A stretch of 26,340 bases of DNA from CAWELS01 sp964468205 (lineage in GTDB: Bacteria; Acidobacteriota; Terriglobia; Bryobacterales; Bryobacteraceae): assembly GCA_964468205.1 (NCBI GenBank), contig CAYXVG010000075.1:1-26340 (forward strand). Direction: 5' to 3'. The position numbers and the translations under genes were made by a program. Positions 23,240 through 26,340 of the stretch are shown in pieces. Position 1 is the stretch's first letter, and every line of letters begins with the position of its first letter. Under the pieces are notes generated by a model that was not told where the DNA came from, did no database searches, and saw nothing but the letters and a program-made list of their open reading frames with translations.

Positions 23240-24377
23240 AGAGCCTCCCGGGATTGAGCAAGCCTTTCGGGTCAAACATCTGCTTGATCTTCTCTATCAT
23301 CGCGAAATCGGAGCCTGCGACGGGCCAGCGGTTCACGGAACAGCCGGACTCAGGGATATACTCCATTATGGGCCGGAGGCCGGCGGCCACGGCTTCCTCT
23401 ATCCAGCCACCGGCGCGGCGACAATCATCGAAGTAGATGTACACGACTCCGGAACCGGCGCGCGCAACGGCCGGCTCGTCAGAAATCCGCATCACATCAG
23501 AGATTCCGGAGATCGTGGTGGAGACGCGCGCCACGGCACTCTCGGGTTGCCGGGCAAGGAATGTTGGAGTGAACTCCCGGACGCGAGTCCAAAGCGCCTC
23601 TTCTTCGTTACCGTCGAACACCTCGGCGCGGGTTAGTTCGGCGGAGTAGCGTTCTACTACCGACTGGCTGCCTGCAGCCTGAGTAAGCACGAGGTAGCCT
23701 TCGAAACCAATCCTACGGGCGGCCGCGGGATTCAGCAGATCGATCGCGGCCGGCTGCAGCACCCCGCGCACGAGGGAATCCCGCGCCTCGACGGCTTCTG
23801 CCAGGCCGGGACTCGAGATGGCGAAGGTCCGCGTGTGCGGGGGGCGGGGTGCGAGGCGGAAGTTCACGGAAGCGATGGCGGCAAGGGCGCCCATGGATCC
23901 GATCATGAGCTTGCCCATCTCGAGGCCAGCAGCGTTCTTTACCACCATGCCGCCGGCTTTGACAAGCTTGCCGTCCACGGTGGAGAAGGTCATTCCGATG
24001 ACCGTGTCCCGGGCGGTTCCAAAGCCTCTCCGCCGGGGTCCGGAGACGTTTGCCGCCACCACTCCTCCGACCGTGGTTTCGTCGAAGAATGGCGGGTCCA
24101 GTGGAAGCATCAGGCCGTCCTCCGTGATGCGCCGGATGAGAGAAGAGAACGGCATGCCGGCCTCCACACTGATGGTCAGGTCGGCGGGCTCATAGTCGAG
24201 GATGCGATCCAGCCCCACAGTGGAGAGGGTCACGTTCTCCGCGGCAGGTGGCGCCGTCATACGGCGTTTGGTGAATGCGCCTCCCAGCGTGATGGACCTG
24301 CCTTCCCGCGAGGCTTCCGCGAGGGCTTCGGCGAGAGCTTCCGGAGTGCTGGGTTTGAGAGGCTCCATAAGCTCCAT
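23226..24377 (-). CDS. glcE: Glycolate oxidase FAD-binding subunit GlcE
   Basis: A 383-aa flavoprotein of the PCMH/FAD_binding_4 family. Near the N-terminus is GRSITLGGAFT in the FAD pyrophosphate region, then YEPADLTISVEAGM, LPLDPPFFDETTVGGVVAAN, and GGMVVKNAAGLEMGKLMIGSMG. The C-terminal MFDPKGLLNPGR is a hallmark of the family. It works with GlcF and GlcD in oxidising glycolate to glyoxylate. At 383 aa it has the short GlcE size rather than the roughly 480-aa GlcD size. The start may be the ATG at 24377 or the one at 24368; neither has a strong ribosome-binding site. The gene is divergent from the ankyrin gene and overlaps glcF by 14 nt. Confidence 0.9.
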   Translation of the reverse strand: MELMEPLKPSTPEALAEALAEASREGRSITLGGAFTKRRMTAPPAAENVTLSTVGLDRILDYEPADLTISVEAGMPFSSLIRRITEDGLMLPLDPPFFDETTVGGVVAANVSGPRRRGFGTARDTVIGMTFSTVDGKLVKAGGMVVKNAAGLEMGKLMIGSMGALAAIASVNFRLAPRPPHTRTFAISSPGLAEAVEARDSLVRGVLQPAAIDLLNPAAARRIGFEGYLVLTQAAGSQSVVERYSAELTRAEVFDGNEEEALWTRVREFTPTFLARQPESAVARVSTTISGISDVMRISDEPAVARAGSGVVYIYFDDCRRAGGWIEEAVAAGLRPIMEYIPESGCSVNRWPVAGSDFAMIEKIKQMFDPKGLLNPGRLYGRL

Positions 24378-24487
24378 TCATCATAACCGACCACTCGCGG
24401 GTTTCCACCCGGCGAGCGCCCTGGGGGTGTCGAGACCCGGCGAAATTTTTTCGTCCTGCTAGATTGGTAGAGATCGGAGAAAATTGC

Positions 24488-25201
24488 ATGAGCCCTGCGA
24501 AACAGATTATTCGCGCAGCGGAGGAAGGGGACCTTCAGGGGGTGCGCCAACTGCTCAGCGAGGATCCGTCTTTGGTGAACGCCACCGGGGATCATAAGTT
24601 CACCCCCCTGCACGCGGCGGCGGAAAAGAATCACGCCGCGGTGGCAGAGGCTCTGCTGGACGCCGGCGCCAATCTCGAAGCGGAGACGACCTGGGGGATG
24701 ACGCCTCTCGCCTGGGCGGCGAACACGGGCAATGGGGAGGTGGCCGAGTTGCTGCTTTCTCGGGGCGCGCGGCTGAACGTCTGGTCCGCCGCGGGTCTCG
24801 GGATGGCAGATAGGGTCCGCAGTTTCTTCGCCGCACCGGGGAAGCTGAAGCCGGGGTCCGCGCAGAAGCGGCACGTGCAGAGGCTTGACGGCGAGTGGGA
24901 GACGCTGCCAGCACCGGACGATTGTAAGGAAGCTATTTCTGACGGCTTCTACGTTGCCTGCCGGAACGGCCATACGGAGGTGGCGCGTTTCCTTCTCGAG
25001 CAGGGCGCTGACATCGAGTTCCGCGGCTTCTTCGGAGGAACGGCGCTCCATTGGGCGGCCATCAATGGACATCGGGACACGGTGACATTCCTACTTGAAA
25101 ACGGAGCGAGCAAGACTGTTTTGGACGAACAGTTCAATTCGACCCCGGCGGAGTGGGCCGAAGAGGGAGGCCAGACAGAACTGGCCGAGGCGCTCCAGTA
25201 G
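24488..25201 (+). CDS. Ankyrin-repeat protein
   Basis: A 237-aa protein made almost entirely of ankyrin repeats, likely cytoplasmic because no signal peptide was seen. Repeats are recognisable at AAEEGDLQGVRQLLSEDP, TPLHAAAEKNHAAVAEALL, TPLAWAANTGNGEVAELLL, then GFYVACRNGHTEVARFLL, TALHWAAINGHRDTVTFLL and a final TPAEWAEEGGQTELAEAL. A stretch of about 45 residues (roughly 105-150, with KLKPGSAQKRHVQ and DGEWETLPAPDD) interrupts the array. It would act as a protein-binding scaffold; the partner is unknown. The ATG at 24488 has GGAG eight nt upstream. An in-frame TTG at 24464 is less likely. Confidence 0.88.
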   Translation: MSPAKQIIRAAEEGDLQGVRQLLSEDPSLVNATGDHKFTPLHAAAEKNHAAVAEALLDAGANLEAETTWGMTPLAWAANTGNGEVAELLLSRGARLNVWSAAGLGMADRVRSFFAAPGKLKPGSAQKRHVQRLDGEWETLPAPDDCKEAISDGFYVACRNGHTEVARFLLEQGADIEFRGFFGGTALHWAAINGHRDTVTFLLENGASKTVLDEQFNSTPAEWAEEGGQTELAEALQ

Positions 25202-25331
25202 CGGCGCGGCCGCACAGGCCTGGCCCGCGGCGGGATGGGGGCCCGGGCGAAACCGCTGACCGGCGAAAATCAGACGGCGGGGTCATGATAAACTACACGC
25301 TTCCGCAATCGCCGGATTCGGGTCCATTTTC

Positions 25332-26340
25332 ATGCCGCGCAGCAGAGCTTACGTCTATGTGATTTCCCTGGTCGCCGCGGTGGGCGGCCTTCTCTTTGGC
25401 TTCGATATCGCCATCATCAATGGGGCGCTGGTTTTTCTCAAGCAGGAGTTCGGCCTCACCGACGTGCAGACGGAGATCGCGGCCAGCGCTTTGCTGGTAG
25501 GCTGTATCGCGGGGGCGGCCGGAGCGGGAACGCTAAGCGACAGGTACGGCCGGCGGAAGATGCTGCTGGCCGCGGCGGCAATCTTCGCCGTGTCGGCGAT
25601 CGCGGCGGCCGTGCCGCGGAATCTCGTGGAGTTCACCGTCGCGCGGTTCATGGGCGGTCTCGCCATCGGCGTCGCTTCCGTTCTGTCCCCGCTCTATATC
25701 GCCGAGATGTCGCCGGCAGACATTCGCGGGCGGCTTGTCTCGATCAATCAACTGGCGATTGTCATCGGAATCCTTTCGGCCTACTACGTGAGCTGGACGC
25801 TCGCCGGGATCGGCATTTCGAGTTGGCGGTGGATGTTCGCCTCGGCGGCCGTGCCGTCGATTCTGTTTCTGCTCGCCCTGCTGGTGGTACCGGAGAGCCC
25901 CCGATGGCTGGTGAAGGAGGGGCGCAATCAAGAGGCCGTGGGAGTGCTGAAGCGGATCAACAGCGCCAAGGACGCCGCGGCGGAGATGGCGCGGATCGAG
26001 AAGGCGGTGGAAGAGGAGAGCGGATCCGTGTGGGATCTGCTGAAGCCGGGGCTTCGCCGCCCACTGATCATTGCGGTGGCGCTGGCGATTCTGCAGCAGA
26101 TCACCGGCGTGAACACAATTCTGTTTTATGGCTCTGTGATCTTCACCGAGCAGGTGAGCAACCAGTCCGCGGCCGCTGCATTGCTGGCGAATGTGATCGT
26201 AGGCGTAACCAACCTGGCATTCACGGTGGTGTCGCTGTTCATCATCGACCGGATTGGCAGGAGGGCTATTCTGATGCTGGCGGCCGGAGGCATGGGCTGT
26301 TCGCTGGTTGTGCTCGGATCGCTGTTCAAGCTCAGTCCCG
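25332..26340 (+). CDS. MFS sugar porter (partial, runs off window end)
   Basis: The first 336 codons of a major facilitator superfamily sugar transporter; the frame is open to the last base. It matches the sugar porter subfamily (XylE, GalP, AraE): GGLLFGFDIAIINGAL in TM1, the loop 2-3 motif DRYGRRKM, the PESPRWL motif after TM6, the QQITGVNTILFYG block in TM7, and IDRIGRR in the second half. From family knowledge it is probably a proton-coupled importer of hexose or pentose in the inner membrane. The ATG at 25332 begins MPRSRAYVYVISLVAAVGGLL, giving a natural N-terminus, though no clear ribosome-binding site precedes it. The sugar cannot be specified. Confidence 0.93.
   Translation, partial: MPRSRAYVYVISLVAAVGGLLFGFDIAIINGALVFLKQEFGLTDVQTEIAASALLVGCIAGAAGAGTLSDRYGRRKMLLAAAAIFAVSAIAAAVPRNLVEFTVARFMGGLAIGVASVLSPLYIAEMSPADIRGRLVSINQLAIVIGILSAYYVSWTLAGIGISSWRWMFASAAVPSILFLLALLVVPESPRWLVKEGRNQEAVGVLKRINSAKDAAAEMARIEKAVEEESGSVWDLLKPGLRRPLIIAVALAILQQITGVNTILFYGSVIFTEQVSNQSAAAALLANVIVGVTNLAFTVVSLFIIDRIGRRAILMLAAGGMGCSLVVLGSLFKLSP

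Overview
The window is about 26 kb of GC-rich bacterial chromosome, densely packed with genes. No rRNA, tRNA, CRISPR array, integrase or transposase was recognised. The gene mix suggests an Acidobacteriota of the Bryobacter/Solibacter type. It includes Tat-exported Gfo/Idh/MocA proteins, a GH109-type protein, an S1 sulfatase, an SSS symporter of the kind found with sugar genes, an exported AGE-family epimerase, a small cytochrome c and two purine-rich AACCACAGAG-like intergenic repeats. This assignment is inference from gene content; there is no marker gene that settles it.

Layout. (1) 1-2831, plus strand: cysS overlaps a Cys/Met-metabolism PLP enzyme by 4 nt. (2) 2870-3418, minus: an apparently exported SAM methyltransferase, separated from the PLP gene by a GC-rich hairpin. 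(3) 3521-4801, plus: an exported SGNH-like protein. (4) 9375-4814, minus: a probable sugar operon in the order SSS symporter, galactokinase-like GHMP kinase, Tat-exported GH109. It would release a hexose or hexosamine in the periplasm, import it and phosphorylate it. An inverted repeat lies in the leader. (5) 9679-11501, plus: an AAA ATPase overlapping a DUF4276 (TOPRIM-like) gene by 4 nt, resembling ATPase-nuclease defence modules. (6) 11662-12860, plus: encapsulated ferritin with a cargo-loading peptide, then its family 1 encapsulin shell, together an iron-storage nanocompartment. (7) 14259-12871, minus: an S1 sulfatase. (8) 14438-14803, plus: a small cytochrome c with a TTG start. (9) 16017-14929, minus: a Ca2+/Na+ antiporter. 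(10) 18104-16143, minus: a PAS-PAS-kinase-receiver hybrid sensor whose ATP-binding motifs are eroded. (11) 18283-19056, plus: an SDR dehydrogenase. (12) 19508-21939, plus: a Gfo/Idh/MocA protein overlapping an AGE-family epimerase, behind a 450-nt hairpin-rich leader. (13) 24377-21944, minus: glcE-glcF without glcD. (14) 24488-25201, plus: an ankyrin-repeat protein. (15) 25332 to the end, plus: an MFS sugar porter cut by the window edge.

Taken together the region is mostly sugar handling (the SSS/kinase/GH109 operon, Gfo-AGE, SDR, sugar porter, sulfatase) plus glycolate oxidation. Two self-contained modules, the ATPase-DUF4276 pair and the encapsulin pair, sit among them. The best candidates for less-described biology are the ATPase-DUF4276 pair, the SSS/kinase/GH109 operon with its changed sugar-site residues, and the sensor kinase with degenerate ATP-binding boxes.
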